Below, in pieces: positions 24,950 to 35,633 of a DNA stretch of 35,672 nt (position 1 is the first letter of the stretch; each line of letters opens with the position of its first letter). This DNA comes from Companilactobacillus kimchiensis. GTDB lineage: Bacteria > Bacillota > Bacilli > Lactobacillales > Lactobacillaceae. Made by a program: the position numbers and the translations under genes. The stretch is from NCBI RefSeq assembly GCF_001438805.1, contig NZ_JQCF01000028.1:1-35672 (forward strand), read 5' to 3'. The notes beneath the pieces are model-generated. The model was not told the origin of the DNA and searched no databases. It worked only from the letters and a program-made list of their open reading frames with translations.

Positions 24950-24976
24950 TCCCTTCTATAATTGATTCATTTTTAT

Positions 24977-25567
24977 TTAGTTACTAAGTAATTTCAAACC
25001 GGCACGAAGATATTCATCGGCACTCTTGAGATTCTCTTTTTCAAGTAACGACTTGATCCGACTGATTTCCTTAGGAGAATATCCTAAAGAATCCAAGGCA
25101 GCCAAACCATCTTCTAATTCTTGATTACCGGAAGTAAAGACAACTGGTGCTTCACCAAGGGTCATTTGACCTTCAGCGGTAAATTTACCTGACAAGTCCA
25201 GGATAATCTGTTGAGCGGTCTTCTTACCGATTTTAGGAAACTTCGTTAGGTATTTAACATCATCATTTTCAATCGCATGAATCAAACCTTGTAAGTCTTG
25301 TCCGGCCAAAATAGCCAAAGCACTCTTAGGTCCGATTCCGGAAACACTGATCAAATGTAAGAAAATATTCTTTTCATTCAAATCATAAAATCCATATAAA
25401 GCTTGCTCATTGTCACGAACGATTTGTTCAACATAGACCCGAGCTGTTTTATTTTCTTCATAACGATAAGGGTTGGCTACTTGAACTTTATAACCGACAC
25501 CTTGAACATCCACCACAATATATGAAGGGCTAACTGCAGAAATTAAACCATTTAAGTATTCAAACAT
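24977..25567 (-). CDS. ruvA: Holliday junction DNA helicase RuvA
   Basis: Junction-binding subunit that loads RuvB. The 196-residue protein has the N-terminal OB fold (MFEYLNGLISAVSPSYIVVDVQGVGYKV), two helix-hairpin-helix motifs (HLISVSGIGPKSALAIL and LTKFPKIGKKTAQQIILDL) and the flexible linker and C-terminal domain III (LEDGLAALDSLGYSPKEI) that contacts RuvB. ATG 25567 is 2 bp after the mutL stop, so translation is coupled. Confidence 0.96.
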   Translation of the reverse strand: MFEYLNGLISAVSPSYIVVDVQGVGYKVQVANPYRYEENKTARVYVEQIVRDNEQALYGFYDLNEKNIFLHLISVSGIGPKSALAILAGQDLQGLIHAIENDDVKYLTKFPKIGKKTAQQIILDLSGKFTAEGQMTLGEAPVVFTSGNQELEDGLAALDSLGYSPKEISRIKSLLEKENLKSADEYLRAGLKLLSN

Positions 25568-25569
25568 AT

Positions 25570-27525
25570 TTATTCACTCTCTCTTGTATCATGTGGATCT
25601 TGGATTCTTTTGAACATCTTCTCAAGATCTTTGTTACTGAATTGTACCAAGACTGGACGTCCATGAGGACAATTATAAGGATTTTCCGCTTTAGTTAAAT
25701 TATTTAACAATTGGACGGCTTCACGATCATCAATATGATGGTTGGCCTTGATAGCCCGTTTACAACTCATCATGATGGCATTTTTTTCACGGAAGCTTGC
25801 GACACTGATTTTAGAATCATTTAAGACATAGTCAACCATTTCTTTGATAGTTGACTCTTCTTGACCAGCCACAAACCACGTTGGATGCGTATTGACGACA
25901 AAACTATTTTGACCAAAATCATCTAAGTATAAACCGATACTTTCTAGGATCGGCTTTTTTTCTTTGATCAAAATACTTTCTGAGTTGGGATAATCTAACA
26001 CGATTGGTACTAATAACTTCTGTTGGTCATTCGAAACTTTGCCGATTTCTTGACGATAATATTCATAATTAACTCGTTCTTGAGCTGCATGTTGATCTAA
26101 TAAGTAAAAACCATCTTCACTCTCAGCAACTAAATAAGTTCCATGAATCTGACCGATATAACGAAGATCAGGGAATGGTTTATCCGTTGAAACTGATTCT
26201 TCAACATTTTCATTAGTATCGGTTGGATTGTCACTATCGACGACCTTAACCTTGGCTGAAGTTTCTTGTTTCATTCGTTGGTCCCAAGCTTGCAAGTGAT
26301 CAGGATCGTCAAAAATCGGCATCCCTGTCATTGGCGTTTCCATATGTTCTGGCAAGGTTTGCTGTGGCTCTTTTGGTTCTGCCGGCGGTTCTTGTGTTGG
26401 CATGGCTGTTCCCAATGGTTCATTGATTTTATCAATTGCGGCGACATCAGCAAAACTAATCTGTTCTGGTTTATACGTATCAACTTTAGGAATAGCAGTT
26501 TCTTTACGTCCCAAGTTCTTCACCGCGTCAGGAATCAAATTCTGCGTTGATAAACGTTGTCGAATCCCTTCACTGATCAGATCACCGATATGACCTTCGT
26601 TAGATAAACGAACTTCCTGTTTTGTTGGATGCACGTTAATATCAACCAAACTGGGATCCATCTTAATATCTAAAACAGCAATTGGATAACGAGCCACCAT
26701 CAATTTGGAACCATATCCACGAATGATGGCATTAGCCAACTGAAAGTTTTTGATATAACGACCATTCAGAATTAATGAAACATATGAACGGTTGGAACGA
26801 GTAGTATCTGGTTTAGAAAAATAACCTTTGATCTCATAATCAGGGTCAGAATTTTCAAACTCCAGCATATGACTAGCAATAGTTCGACCATAAATTCCAG
26901 CAATCGTCTGTTGCAGATTGTTGTTACCAGAAGTCCACACCAAATCCTTACCTTCATGGATCAAACGGAATGATATTTCGGGATGCCCCATCGCCAAGCG
27001 GTCAACAATGTCGACAATTTTATTCAATTCTGTATGTAATGACTTCACATATTTCAAGCGAGCTGGCGTATTGAAGAACAAATCTTCCACTGTCATAGTC
27101 GTTCCCTTAGAGCGGGCAAAGGTTTCCTTCTTCAACAATTCATTGCCGGAAAACTTAGCTTTAACTGCTGACTTACCATCTTGACTGGTCAAAACAGTTA
27201 ACTTGGAAACAGAGGCAATACTAGCCAAAGCTTCACCACGGAAACCTAAGGTTTTGACATTGAATAGATCACGGTCATTCGAGATTTTACTAGTCGTATG
27301 CGGTAAAAAGGCGACTTCAACATCATCAGCTGAAATCCCCTTTCCATTATCATTAACTTCAATATATTTTAATCCAGCCTGTTTGACTGTGATCAAAACT
27401 TGCGTTGCTTGTGCATCGATGGAATTTTCCACCAGCTCTTTAACCACTGATGCGGGGCGTTCGATAACTTCTCCAGCAGCAATTTGATTACTTAATTCAA
27501 CTGGTAGTTCATGAATAATACCCAC
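25570..27525 (-). CDS. mutL: DNA mismatch repair protein MutL
   Basis: Couples MutS mismatch recognition to strand incision. GHKL ATPase motifs are at the N-terminus: ELVENSIDAQATQ, NDNGKGIS and GFRGEALASIASVS. The C-terminal domain has the endonuclease metal motif DQHAAQERVNYE (about 477-488), SCKRAIKANH and CPHGRP (about 619-624), so this is a nicking MutL as expected without MutH. Between them is a proline-rich linker (about 370-430). The start is GTG 27525, 8 bases after AAGG; another GTG three codons earlier is part of the ribosome binding site AAGGTGG. It follows mutS by 15 bp. Confidence 0.96.
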   Translation of the reverse strand: MGIIHELPVELSNQIAAGEVIERPASVVKELVENSIDAQATQVLITVKQAGLKYIEVNDNGKGISADDVEVAFLPHTTSKISNDRDLFNVKTLGFRGEALASIASVSKLTVLTSQDGKSAVKAKFSGNELLKKETFARSKGTTMTVEDLFFNTPARLKYVKSLHTELNKIVDIVDRLAMGHPEISFRLIHEGKDLVWTSGNNNLQQTIAGIYGRTIASHMLEFENSDPDYEIKGYFSKPDTTRSNRSYVSLILNGRYIKNFQLANAIIRGYGSKLMVARYPIAVLDIKMDPSLVDINVHPTKQEVRLSNEGHIGDLISEGIRQRLSTQNLIPDAVKNLGRKETAIPKVDTYKPEQISFADVAAIDKINEPLGTAMPTQEPPAEPKEPQQTLPEHMETPMTGMPIFDDPDHLQAWDQRMKQETSAKVKVVDSDNPTDTNENVEESVSTDKPFPDLRYIGQIHGTYLVAESEDGFYLLDQHAAQERVNYEYYRQEIGKVSNDQQKLLVPIVLDYPNSESILIKEKKPILESIGLYLDDFGQNSFVVNTHPTWFVAGQEESTIKEMVDYVLNDSKISVASFREKNAIMMSCKRAIKANHHIDDREAVQLLNNLTKAENPYNCPHGRPVLVQFSNKDLEKMFKRIQDPHDTRESE

Positions 27526-27540
27526 TTTTTCCACCTTCTT

Positions 27541-30198
27541 TTATTTAAGTTTCTTTTGCCATTGATAAATGAGATTCATGGCTTCCATTGGAGTCATTCC
27601 CATTAAATCTTGATTACTAATTTCTTTAATAACTTGTGTTTCTTTAGTTGAAATTTTTTTAACCTTTTGAGTTACTTCTGGGAAGAGTGACAATTGAGCA
27701 TCATCATCTTCTGTAGCAATCTCAGAATCATCAGCTACTGGTTCCACTTTAGGTTCTGGTTTAACAACCGGCATTGGTTCTGATGCTGCAGGTTCCTTGA
27801 TACTGTCAGAAGTGGTTGTGTGAACCGAAGTTTCTTCTAAACTACTCAAAATTTTAGTGGCTCGACTCAAGACATCATCTGGTAATCCGGCCAATTTAGC
27901 CACATGAATACCGTAAGATTTATCAGCTGGACCGGGCAATACTTTATGTAGAAAGACTAAATCGCCATTTTCCTCAGAAGCATCAACGTGAACATTGCGT
28001 AAACCAGGCAACTGTTCTTCCAACTCGGTCAATTCATGATAGTGCGTTGAAAACATTGTCATAGCATTCACGTGTTTGTCGATATATTCAATGATTGCTT
28101 GAGCCAAGGCCATTCCATCATAAGTTGCCGTTCCACGACCAATTTCATCAAAAATGATCAAACTGTTAGCCGTCGCGTTCTTCAAGGCATCATTAGCCTC
28201 ACGCATTTCGACCATGAAAGTACTGTCACCAGAAATTAAATCATCAGCGGCACCAATACGAGTGAAAATATGATCAAAAATTGGCATCTTCGCTGATTCG
28301 GCGGGTACAAAACAACCAATCTGAGCCATGATAACCGTCAATGCCATCTGGCGCATGTAAGTACTCTTACCAGACATATTAGGTCCAGTTATCAACAGGA
28401 TGTCAGTTTGATTGTCGAAATTCACATCATTAGGAATATAACTATTATTACTCAAAACTTTTTCCACAACTGGGTGGCGACCATTGACGATTTGTAATTC
28501 ATGATCATCAATAAATTCTGGAGCCACGTAATGATATTCCTCACTGATAACAGAAAAACTTTGTAAAACATCTAATTGTGACAAAATATTAGCCAAAGCT
28601 TGGATTCGACGAATCTGATCCTTAACCTTCTTACGAATTTGATCAAATAAGTGGTATTCCAAACTCTTCGATTTTTCTTCAGCCTCAAGGATCAAGCTCT
28701 CTTTGTCCTTGAGCTCAGGTGTAATGTAACGTTCAGCGTTGACCAAAGTCTGTTTACGTTGGTAACGATCTTCCGGAACTTTATCCGTGTTAGCATGACT
28801 AACTTCAATATAATAACCAAAAACCTTGTTATAACCGATTTTTAAATTATTGATCCCAGTCAATTCTTGTTCCTTAGCCTTCAAACTAGCTAACCATTGC
28901 TTACCATTTTTGGAAGCATCAAGATATTTATCAAGTTGTTCATCGTAGCCTTCTTTGATCAGACCACCATTAGTAACTGAAATTGGCGCTTCTTCCACAA
29001 TTGCCTTGTCGATAAGTTCTCTGATGTCAGAAACTTCGTCAATCTTTTCCACAAAGGTTGTTAATTCATCGTCACCGATATCCAAAAGAATCGACTTGAT
29101 TTCAGGTACTTGTTCTAAAGATGTGCGTAACTGAATCAAATCACGACCATTGACCGTTCCATAAGCTACTCGACCAGCTAAACGTTCCAAATCATAGACC
29201 TTTGTCAAATAATCTTGGAAGGATGATCTTTGGAAATAATTATCTAAAAAGACTTGTACAAAATGTTGCCGACGTTTTAACTTACTGACAGAAATCAACG
29301 GACGAGCTAACCATTGCTTTAACAAACGGCTACCCATCGCAGTTTTTGTCTCATCTAACAACCACAACAAGGTCCCTGACTTCTTGTTAGTCCGAATATT
29401 CTTGAACAACTCCAAGTTACTTTGGGCTGAATGATCCATCAATAAATAGGAAGAAGTTTCGTAAGATTGAGCTGGTTTCAAATGATCAAGGGAACGCATT
29501 TGTGTTTTGATCAAATAACTTATCAACAGCTTAACGGTGGATACTTCACTCTCATCGATGATTTGTGAAAAATCAAAGGTATAGTTTTCCTCTAATTCCT
29601 CAATTTTAGAGATCAAGATTCCATATTTACGCAGTTGATCGAGATACTTCTGTGGAAAACTTCCGGAAACAACCGTTTCTTTAGTATCCAAATTCTGTAA
29701 CTCATTAGTTAAATCTAATTGATTCTCAACAGATGTAACTTTAACTTCACCAGTTGAGAGATCAGCATAGGCCAAACCAAAGACATTTTTAGTCGCTGTA
29801 ATGGCGGTAATATAGTTATTCTCTTTTGATTGGTCTGATTTATCCATGATGGTACCAGGTGTAACTACTCGAGTAACACCTCGTTTGACCATTTTACCTT
29901 CAGCGTCGGCGGGATTTTCTAGTTGGTCACAAACGGCAACTTTATACCCTTTATCCACAAGGGTGTCGATATATCCTTCAATCGCATGATGAGGCACTCC
30001 ACACATTGGAATATTCTCGCCAGCCTTTTTATTTCGCGCCGTTAAAGTTAGTTCTAGAATCTGGGAACCTTTGACCGCATCATCGTAGAACATTTCATAA
30101 AAATCACCCACACGATACAACAAAAAAGCATCTGGGTATTGTTTTTTATACTCCAGATATTGCTCCATCATTGGTGTTTCTCTAGTTTTTTGAGGCAT
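27541..30198 (-). CDS. mutS: DNA mismatch repair protein MutS
   Basis: Recognises mismatches and small loops. The 885-residue protein has the mismatch-reading F-x-E at F33-Y34-E35 (GDFYEMF), the connector and lever domains, Walker A GPNMSGKS (605-612), Walker [11 protein letters not shown] (about 682-691) and FSTHYHEL. The C-terminal tail carries QLSLF (835-839), a textbook beta-clamp-binding motif. ATG 30198 follows GGAGGG. It starts 15 bp after ymdB and is followed by mutL, making ymdB-mutS-mutL-ruvA-ruvB one transcription unit. Confidence 0.97.
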   Translation of the reverse strand: MPQKTRETPMMEQYLEYKKQYPDAFLLYRVGDFYEMFYDDAVKGSQILELTLTARNKKAGENIPMCGVPHHAIEGYIDTLVDKGYKVAVCDQLENPADAEGKMVKRGVTRVVTPGTIMDKSDQSKENNYITAITATKNVFGLAYADLSTGEVKVTSVENQLDLTNELQNLDTKETVVSGSFPQKYLDQLRKYGILISKIEELEENYTFDFSQIIDESEVSTVKLLISYLIKTQMRSLDHLKPAQSYETSSYLLMDHSAQSNLELFKNIRTNKKSGTLLWLLDETKTAMGSRLLKQWLARPLISVSKLKRRQHFVQVFLDNYFQRSSFQDYLTKVYDLERLAGRVAYGTVNGRDLIQLRTSLEQVPEIKSILLDIGDDELTTFVEKIDEVSDIRELIDKAIVEEAPISVTNGGLIKEGYDEQLDKYLDASKNGKQWLASLKAKEQELTGINNLKIGYNKVFGYYIEVSHANTDKVPEDRYQRKQTLVNAERYITPELKDKESLILEAEEKSKSLEYHLFDQIRKKVKDQIRRIQALANILSQLDVLQSFSVISEEYHYVAPEFIDDHELQIVNGRHPVVEKVLSNNSYIPNDVNFDNQTDILLITGPNMSGKSTYMRQMALTVIMAQIGCFVPAESAKMPIFDHIFTRIGAADDLISGDSTFMVEMREANDALKNATANSLIIFDEIGRGTATYDGMALAQAIIEYIDKHVNAMTMFSTHYHELTELEEQLPGLRNVHVDASEENGDLVFLHKVLPGPADKSYGIHVAKLAGLPDDVLSRATKILSSLEETSVHTTTSDSIKEPAASEPMPVVKPEPKVEPVADDSEIATEDDDAQLSLFPEVTQKVKKISTKETQVIKEISNQDLMGMTPMEAMNLIYQWQKKLK

Positions 30199-30213
30199 GA
30201 ATACCCTCCGTTT

Positions 30214-31017
30214 TTAATTCAAAAATGATTGATTATTAGGTGTAATAACATAATTTTTAATACTACGAGCATTATTAGTTGTGTCGTTGATATCGATCAC
30301 AGCAAAGCCAATTTGCATTCGGCCATCTTCGTCAACATCAAACTTGTTAGGACGTTGAGTTAGGAAACGGTTGATAATTGGTTCCTTTTTGTCACCCAGG
30401 ATACCGTCATATGAACCAGTCATCCCAACATCAGTTAAATAAGCAGTTTGCTTGTTGATAACCTGTGCATCATTTGTTTGCACATGAGTATGTGTCCCAC
30501 AGACAGCGGAAACACGGCCAACCATGTAATTAGCAAAAGCAATTTTCTCACTAGTTGTTTCAGCATGGAAATCAACAAACTTAATAGCATCTTCATCCAA
30601 AGTCTTGATCAGTTTGTCTGCCTCAAGAAATGGATTATCGATTGGTGCCATCAAAGCAGTTCCCATCATATTGATGACATAAACTTTTTTCGTATTAACT
30701 TTGATTTCGAGGTAGCCACGTCCAGGAACATGGTCGCCAGGAAAATTATATGGACGGAGAATATTTTTCTTTGGATCATCGATGAAGTCTAGGATCTCAC
30801 GTTTGTCCCAAGTGTGATTACCACCGGTCACAACATCAGCACCAGCACGCGTGATTTTTTGATAATCGGGTTCTTTAGTTCCCTTACCACCAGCAGCATT
30901 TTCACCATTAACAATCGTTAATTGTGGCTTCACACGTTGCTTGATCTCAGGTAGATATGTCTCTATAGCTTTAATGCCGACTGAACCAACGACATCGCCA
31001 ACGAAAAGTATTTTCAT
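30214..31017 (-). CDS. ymdB: YmdB: calcineurin-like metallophosphodiesterase (TIGR00282)
   Basis: In Bacillus YmdB hydrolyses 2',3'-cyclic nucleotides and influences biofilm and sporulation gene expression. The 267-residue protein has the dinuclear metal ligands: D8 (FVGDVVG), NGENAAGG, GGNHTWDKRE, VDFHAETTSEK and GTHTHVQTND, plus YLTDVGMTG. It normally lies next to rny/recA and before mutS; here mutS follows 15 bp downstream but the upstream neighbour is pglZ, so the usual linkage has been interrupted. The start follows GGGGAT, and an extended -10 lies about 35 bp upstream. Confidence 0.94.
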   Translation of the reverse strand: MKILFVGDVVGSVGIKAIETYLPEIKQRVKPQLTIVNGENAAGGKGTKEPDYQKITRAGADVVTGGNHTWDKREILDFIDDPKKNILRPYNFPGDHVPGRGYLEIKVNTKKVYVINMMGTALMAPIDNPFLEADKLIKTLDEDAIKFVDFHAETTSEKIAFANYMVGRVSAVCGTHTHVQTNDAQVINKQTAYLTDVGMTGSYDGILGDKKEPIINRFLTQRPNKFDVDEDGRMQIGFAVIDINDTTNNARSIKNYVITPNNQSFLN

Positions 31018-31047
31018 TATATTTTATCCCCAATCTTTACCTATGAT

Positions 31048-31056
31048 ATTGTATCA
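31048..31056 (-). promoter_or_regulatory. Promoter of the ymdB-mutS-mutL-ruvAB operon
   Basis: Minus-strand TGATACAAT (extended -10, TACAAT at 31048-31053). TTTTTA from the T-run of the pglZ terminator lies about 17 bp upstream as a weak -35. The operon thus probably has its own promoter just after the island. Confidence 0.5.
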
Positions 31057-31069
31057 ATTTTTGGAGAAA

Positions 31070-31096
31070 TTAAAAAGACCAGACGAACGTCTGGTC
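31070..31096 (-). terminator. Terminator of pglZ
   Basis: GACCAGACG pairs perfectly with CGTCTGGTC around a tight loop and is followed by TTTTTAATTT on the minus strand. It lies 15 bp after the pglZ stop and insulates ymdB from the island. Confidence 0.92.
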
Positions 31097-31110
31097 GGGT
31101 GAAATATATA

Positions 31111-33627
31111 TTAAAAATCAAAATCTCCAAATGAAGCAATATCCATGTTGTATGTTGCTTTTGAAATTTCACCAGTATTTGTATTCTTAATAACAAGATT
31201 ATATTTCTTACTCTTATCATAATTTTTATCAATTAAGTTAATTGATAGATCAATTATTCTACCCTCAACCTTATCAACTTTTAAATTGGCATTTACTGAA
31301 ATTTTGGCAGAAATAAGTTCCTTATTGTCATCAACAAAGTAAACTTCGTACATAACTGGTCTCACCGTAGAACTAATTGGTGCAGCTTGCAATAACCGAA
31401 TTGGTACCTCTAGAGAAGTAATGTTTCTATTAGAACTGACTAACTGTAATTGAACATCTTCAGCCTTAGACTTGCTTGAAGTGGCTTTTATATTTAACAA
31501 AGGTACAATCATTTCCTGTAATGATGCTCCTCCATGAACATAATTAACCGATCCAGCGGCCCTAAAAACATTAGACGTTTGAGGATAGTAGACAAATCGT
31601 TGATCATCATTATCCAAAACATCCCCCATAAGTTGTTTAGAAATTCCTGGTTCATCAATTACTTTTTCGCTAACAATATAACGTTGTGATTTTAAATCAT
31701 TAGCATTGACATCTTCTGAAATTTTATCAGTATCTGTTAGATTTTCGTTGCGATAGATATAACCATGATCGGCTGTGACATAAAATTGACTAATACTTTG
31801 GGTTCTTAATCGGGCAATCAAATCTTGAATTTCCTTAATTGCTTCCTGAGTTGCTTTAAAAACACCATCTTCAGTTTTTGGATCATCAGCAATCGCATCG
31901 ATATGATTGTGATAAATATAAACAACCTCTTTACCAGCAAACAATTGTTTAATCTCTTTTGAGGAAGCACCTTTTAGTGAATCTAACCAATAAGCAGCAC
32001 TATTAGCATTTCGATTAACTAGAATTTTCTCCCGGGTTTTAATATCAATAGCTTCTTTATCGTCAACTAATAATTTTTTATCAACTAATTCCAAATTATC
32101 ATTCGGTAACAGTGACGGCATACCCATATATGTTACTGAGGGTAATCCAGATATCAGATAATCCATTTTCTGAGCTGTAATTTGATCATCCATTGAAAGA
32201 TTTTTTTGCAATTCCTTTGCGGCTTCAAACCTAAAGGCATCAGAGATTATTACAACTATTCGGTTTTGCTCTGGTTCAATATAATTTTTATAAAAGTTTC
32301 GTTGCAAATGACGACTAGGTAATCTGTTGTATCGAAGTTGATCCGTCCATGAAAAATTATAATCGTCTAAATAATCCTTAGAATAACTGGATTCAACTAA
32401 CTTTTTAGTTTCAATAAATTGCTCAATCATTCCTGAGCTTTGATAGCTTAGAATAAATTCACGGTAGTATGTATCAATTAAGTAACCACTTTGGATATAA
32501 TCATTGATCATTGTTTCAGTATTATTGGCGAGTTTACGACCAATTGATGAAAGTAGTTTCCATGCACTAAGAATCATATTATATACAACTTTATATTTAG
32601 ATCCATAATGAAGTTCAATTCGTTGATTCACCAATTCGGGGAATGTCATATTATTAAGACGATTGTCAAAATCGCCCAATAGTAAACGTCTTTGTTCCCA
32701 AAGTAAGATCCTTCGATCAAAAATACCAAATACATCAGATTTAGCTAAGTCATCAGGTTTAATATTTTTAAATAACGTATTTCCATCGACTAAGCCCCAA
32801 ACCTCATCAGCCAAGTTTTCAAACTTGTCACCATCAACAAAATTGAAATTACTGAATTGATTTACAAAAGTACTGGCATTCGAATACTTATCTGATAAAT
32901 CATAATTAGCGACTCGTTTAGGAACATCCAATCCCATTTGATGAAAGGTCTCAGTTAAAAATAATGATGCTGCAAGTTTTATTAAACTTGGTTGCTTTTC
33001 ATCATAATTAAATATCTTTCTAATTAGTTCCCAAAAATCATCCAAAATATCATACTTGGCAAATTCAGTTAGATATTTATTATCATGAATGTCTTCACAT
33101 AAGATAATACGGAGAATATCAAAGAAATTAACGACCCTTTGATTAGAATTAACAATCGTAGCTAAAATTGCCATATCGGGTGTATCAATAAAACTTTCCA
33201 CATCATATCTAGCAAATTTATTCCGACGTTCTTTACTGGCAAAGAATTTTGCGTAATTTTTAACAAATGGATTTAACTTTTCAGGCAGACTGAGATCTTG
33301 TCTAATCATTTCTTGAGCATCTGCTGTAAATGTATCAGAATACAAAACCATATCTCTTAGATGGTTTCTCTCAAGTACTGGTTGTCTTTCTGGTGAATAC
33401 ACTAAAATTTTTTCATCTTCTGGAGCTGACAAAAGCTTCATTTTAGTTTTTAACTGTTCACCCTTTTTTAAAATAATTACCTGTGCAATTCCCGACAGTG
33501 AATCATCAATATCATTTAATTCATCGGTAAACTCAGCATCATTATCATACCAGAAAACAAATCGACTACCGTTTTTAAATTTTCTTTTTAAACTGTCTAT
33601 AATCCTATTATTACTGACATCAGCCAT
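31111..33627 (-). CDS. pglZ: PglZ domain protein, BREX-1 type (PglZ-A) alkaline phosphatase family
   Basis: PglZ is a core component of BREX phage defence, working with the methyltransferase PglX and the ATPase BrxC. The 838-residue protein has the size and order of type A PglZ. The alkaline-phosphatase-fold core includes RIVVIISDAFRFEAAKEL (metal Asp about 463), GLPSVTYMGMPSLLP with the conserved Thr, VVYIYHNHIDAI, and FYVTADHGYIYRN (Asp/His about 620-621), then a C-terminal beta-rich domain. ATG 33627 is 7 bases after AAGGGG; an earlier ATG has no ribosome binding site. No brxL follows, which is unusual for BREX-1. The gene upstream is divergent, so pglZ has its own promoter in 33628-33783. 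Confidence 0.88.
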   Translation of the reverse strand: MADVSNNRIIDSLKRKFKNGSRFVFWYDNDAEFTDELNDIDDSLSGIAQVIILKKGEQLKTKMKLLSAPEDEKILVYSPERQPVLERNHLRDMVLYSDTFTADAQEMIRQDLSLPEKLNPFVKNYAKFFASKERRNKFARYDVESFIDTPDMAILATIVNSNQRVVNFFDILRIILCEDIHDNKYLTEFAKYDILDDFWELIRKIFNYDEKQPSLIKLAASLFLTETFHQMGLDVPKRVANYDLSDKYSNASTFVNQFSNFNFVDGDKFENLADEVWGLVDGNTLFKNIKPDDLAKSDVFGIFDRRILLWEQRRLLLGDFDNRLNNMTFPELVNQRIELHYGSKYKVVYNMILSAWKLLSSIGRKLANNTETMINDYIQSGYLIDTYYREFILSYQSSGMIEQFIETKKLVESSYSKDYLDDYNFSWTDQLRYNRLPSRHLQRNFYKNYIEPEQNRIVVIISDAFRFEAAKELQKNLSMDDQITAQKMDYLISGLPSVTYMGMPSLLPNDNLELVDKKLLVDDKEAIDIKTREKILVNRNANSAAYWLDSLKGASSKEIKQLFAGKEVVYIYHNHIDAIADDPKTEDGVFKATQEAIKEIQDLIARLRTQSISQFYVTADHGYIYRNENLTDTDKISEDVNANDLKSQRYIVSEKVIDEPGISKQLMGDVLDNDDQRFVYYPQTSNVFRAAGSVNYVHGGASLQEMIVPLLNIKATSSKSKAEDVQLQLVSSNRNITSLEVPIRLLQAAPISSTVRPVMYEVYFVDDNKELISAKISVNANLKVDKVEGRIIDLSINLIDKNYDKSKKYNLVIKNTNTGEISKATYNMDIASFGDFDF

Positions 33628-33740
33628 GCTAGTGCCCCTTTTCAACATTACTATTAACTACATGATACCTTATCGTAAATCCAAAATCCTATCCAGTCGA
33701 CAAAATCATTCAAATATCAATCTATTCGAATTCTAGCCTA

Positions 33741-33760
33741 TGTTAAAATATTGGTATATT
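33741..33760 (+). promoter_or_regulatory. Candidate promoter(s) of the DUF262 gene
   Basis: Two overlapping extended -10-like sequences, TGTTAAAAT (33741-33749) and TGGTATATT (33752-33760), lie 25-40 bp before the start; the ribosome binding site GGGAG follows. The rest of the 156-bp divergent region shows no clear operator. Confidence 0.4.
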
Positions 33761-33783
33761 TATGAGTCAGGGAGTGAATTATA

Positions 33784-35589
33784 ATGGCAACAACCATTGA
33801 GGTTAACAAACAAAGTGTTAAACAGCTTTTAGAAAGCGGTAAAACAAAGAAATTTGTAATTCCAGAATATCAAAGACCATATGCATGGACTGATGAACAA
33901 ATTCAAACTCTATTTGATGATTTGGTAGAATATACTGAAAATAACAACGAAAGCACTTATTTTTTAGGTACCATCGTGTCATATGAAAACGATGATAACC
34001 AACAAGAGATCATTGATGGACAGCAACGAATAACATCTCTTTTTCTGCTATTGCGTGCCCTATATTCAAAATTAGAATCAATGGTAGAAACGCCAGAATC
34101 AAAAAATTTCAAATCACAGATTGAATCGGCACTTTGGGAACAAGATGAGCTTACAGCCGCTGTAGACTTCAGCAAAACTTTGATTGTATCGAAAGTTATG
34201 GGGGATGAAGGAAATGAAGCCTTCACAAAAATTCTTGTTACTGGAAAAACTGATCAAAATGCCAAAGACAACTATTCATCAAATTACAATCTATTTACCA
34301 AGTTAATTGAAAAGTACGCTACCAGCCAGCCGGAATTATTTTATTGGTTCATACGTAATGTATTAAATAAAGCTATTCTACTGCCTATCACAGCTGATTC
34401 TCAGGATACAGCTTTAACAATCTTTTCAACACTAAATGATCGTGGTTTGGCACTCTCTGATGCTGATATCTTTAAGGCAAAAATATACAATCATCTTAAT
34501 GAATCAGACAAAAATGACTTTATTGAGCTATGGCAACAATTGAATGATGAAGCCTCCAATGCCAATGAAAGTATCCAAAAATTATTCTATTACTATATGT
34601 TCTACTTAAGAGCTTTAGAAAATGATCGAAAAACTACAACACCTGGTATTAGAAAATATTACTCTAGTGATAATTTTAAGCGTATTTACCAAACAGATGT
34701 AATGAAAGACTTACAAACGATTTTGAACTTATGGATTGTTATTAATAATCGAATTGAACTCGACGATGAGCCATGGTCAAAAAACATTCAGATTAGACAG
34801 ACCCTTGACTCCTTAACATCATATCCAAATGAATTTTGGAAATATCCAGTAGTCATTTACTATCTGAAATACCTGAAAAAAAACAACTTCGAATCAGAGT
34901 TTTTAACATTTCTACAACATTTATTAGCCGTACTATGTGCAAGGTATATTGTTACGCCAACGATTAATGCCGTTAAAAGAGGTATTCTAAATTTGGATGC
35001 AGAAATAATTAAATCCCCTACACCACAATTTGATTTTTCACCTATTGATGAAGATGTTCTTAAAGAAAGTATTAAGAGCGCCCATCGTAATACTGTTAGA
35101 ATGATTTTAAAAATTCTAGCTTATCAAGATCAAACAGAGCTATTGCCTGATAGATGGGAAATTGAACATATCCTTCCGCAAAAATGGCAATCAACTTACT
35201 TCCCTAACTCCTCTGACAAAGAAGTAAAAATATTAGTCGAACATATTGGTAATAAAATTCCGTTTGAAAAAAAGCTGAATATCATTGCTAGTAATGGTTA
35301 CTTTAAGAAGAAACAGGATAGTTATGAAAAATCTAATATTCAAATCCTAATTGAATTATCCCATTCATATAATGATTGGGGATTAGACAAGATTCGTGAA
35401 CGTGATATTCGAATATCAGACGAATTAGCCAAGCTCCTGCAAAAATGGGGATTAAATCAAACCAAAGTTGTAACGGAGAAACAATTAATACCAGTTCCCG
35501 ATGATAGAATTGCTGATTACTTTGATTTCATAAAAATGTTTAACAAAGAAGATACGGATGAATCAAGAAAAGCTTTCTTGAATATGTAA
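33784..35589 (+). CDS. DUF262/DUF1524 protein, GmrSD-like (type IV restriction family)
   Basis: A 601-residue single-chain protein. The N-terminal DUF262 (GmrS-like, ParB-type nucleotide-binding fold) has IPEYQRPYAW (26-35), YFLGTIV (59-65) and the hallmark IIDGQQRITSL (76-86). The C-terminal DUF1524 (GmrD-like HNH nuclease) has WEIEHILPQKW (458-468) and HIGNKIPFEKKLN, then KKKQDSYEKSN. Such proteins cleave glucosylated or otherwise modified phage DNA; BrxU is a BREX-linked relative. All key motifs look intact. It is divergent from pglZ. The substrate and any link with PglZ are inference. The start follows GGGAG and the gene ends at a hairpin. Confidence 0.87.
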   Translation: MATTIEVNKQSVKQLLESGKTKKFVIPEYQRPYAWTDEQIQTLFDDLVEYTENNNESTYFLGTIVSYENDDNQQEIIDGQQRITSLFLLLRALYSKLESMVETPESKNFKSQIESALWEQDELTAAVDFSKTLIVSKVMGDEGNEAFTKILVTGKTDQNAKDNYSSNYNLFTKLIEKYATSQPELFYWFIRNVLNKAILLPITADSQDTALTIFSTLNDRGLALSDADIFKAKIYNHLNESDKNDFIELWQQLNDEASNANESIQKLFYYYMFYLRALENDRKTTTPGIRKYYSSDNFKRIYQTDVMKDLQTILNLWIVINNRIELDDEPWSKNIQIRQTLDSLTSYPNEFWKYPVVIYYLKYLKKNNFESEFLTFLQHLLAVLCARYIVTPTINAVKRGILNLDAEIIKSPTPQFDFSPIDEDVLKESIKSAHRNTVRMILKILAYQDQTELLPDRWEIEHILPQKWQSTYFPNSSDKEVKILVEHIGNKIPFEKKLNIIASNGYFKKKQDSYEKSNIQILIELSHSYNDWGLDKIRERDIRISDELAKLLQKWGLNQTKVVTEKQLIPVPDDRIADYFDFIKMFNKEDTDESRKAFLNM

Positions 35590-35626
35590 ACAAAAAACTC
35601 TTAGTTTGTTGAGCGTTTTTTTGTTT
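35590..35626. terminator. Terminator after the DUF262/DUF1524 gene
   Basis: CAAAAAACTC pairs imperfectly (two-base bulge) with GAGCGTTTTTTTG, with T-runs on both strands. Its two-way character would suit a convergent gene entering from the right. Confidence 0.6.
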
Positions 35627-35633
35627 ATTATTC

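Noticed and set aside
33628-33648. Seven-residue longer PglZ (MLKRGTS...)
   Set aside because: The upstream ATG has no ribosome binding site, while ATG 33627 is 7 bases after AAGGGG, which lies within those extra codons.
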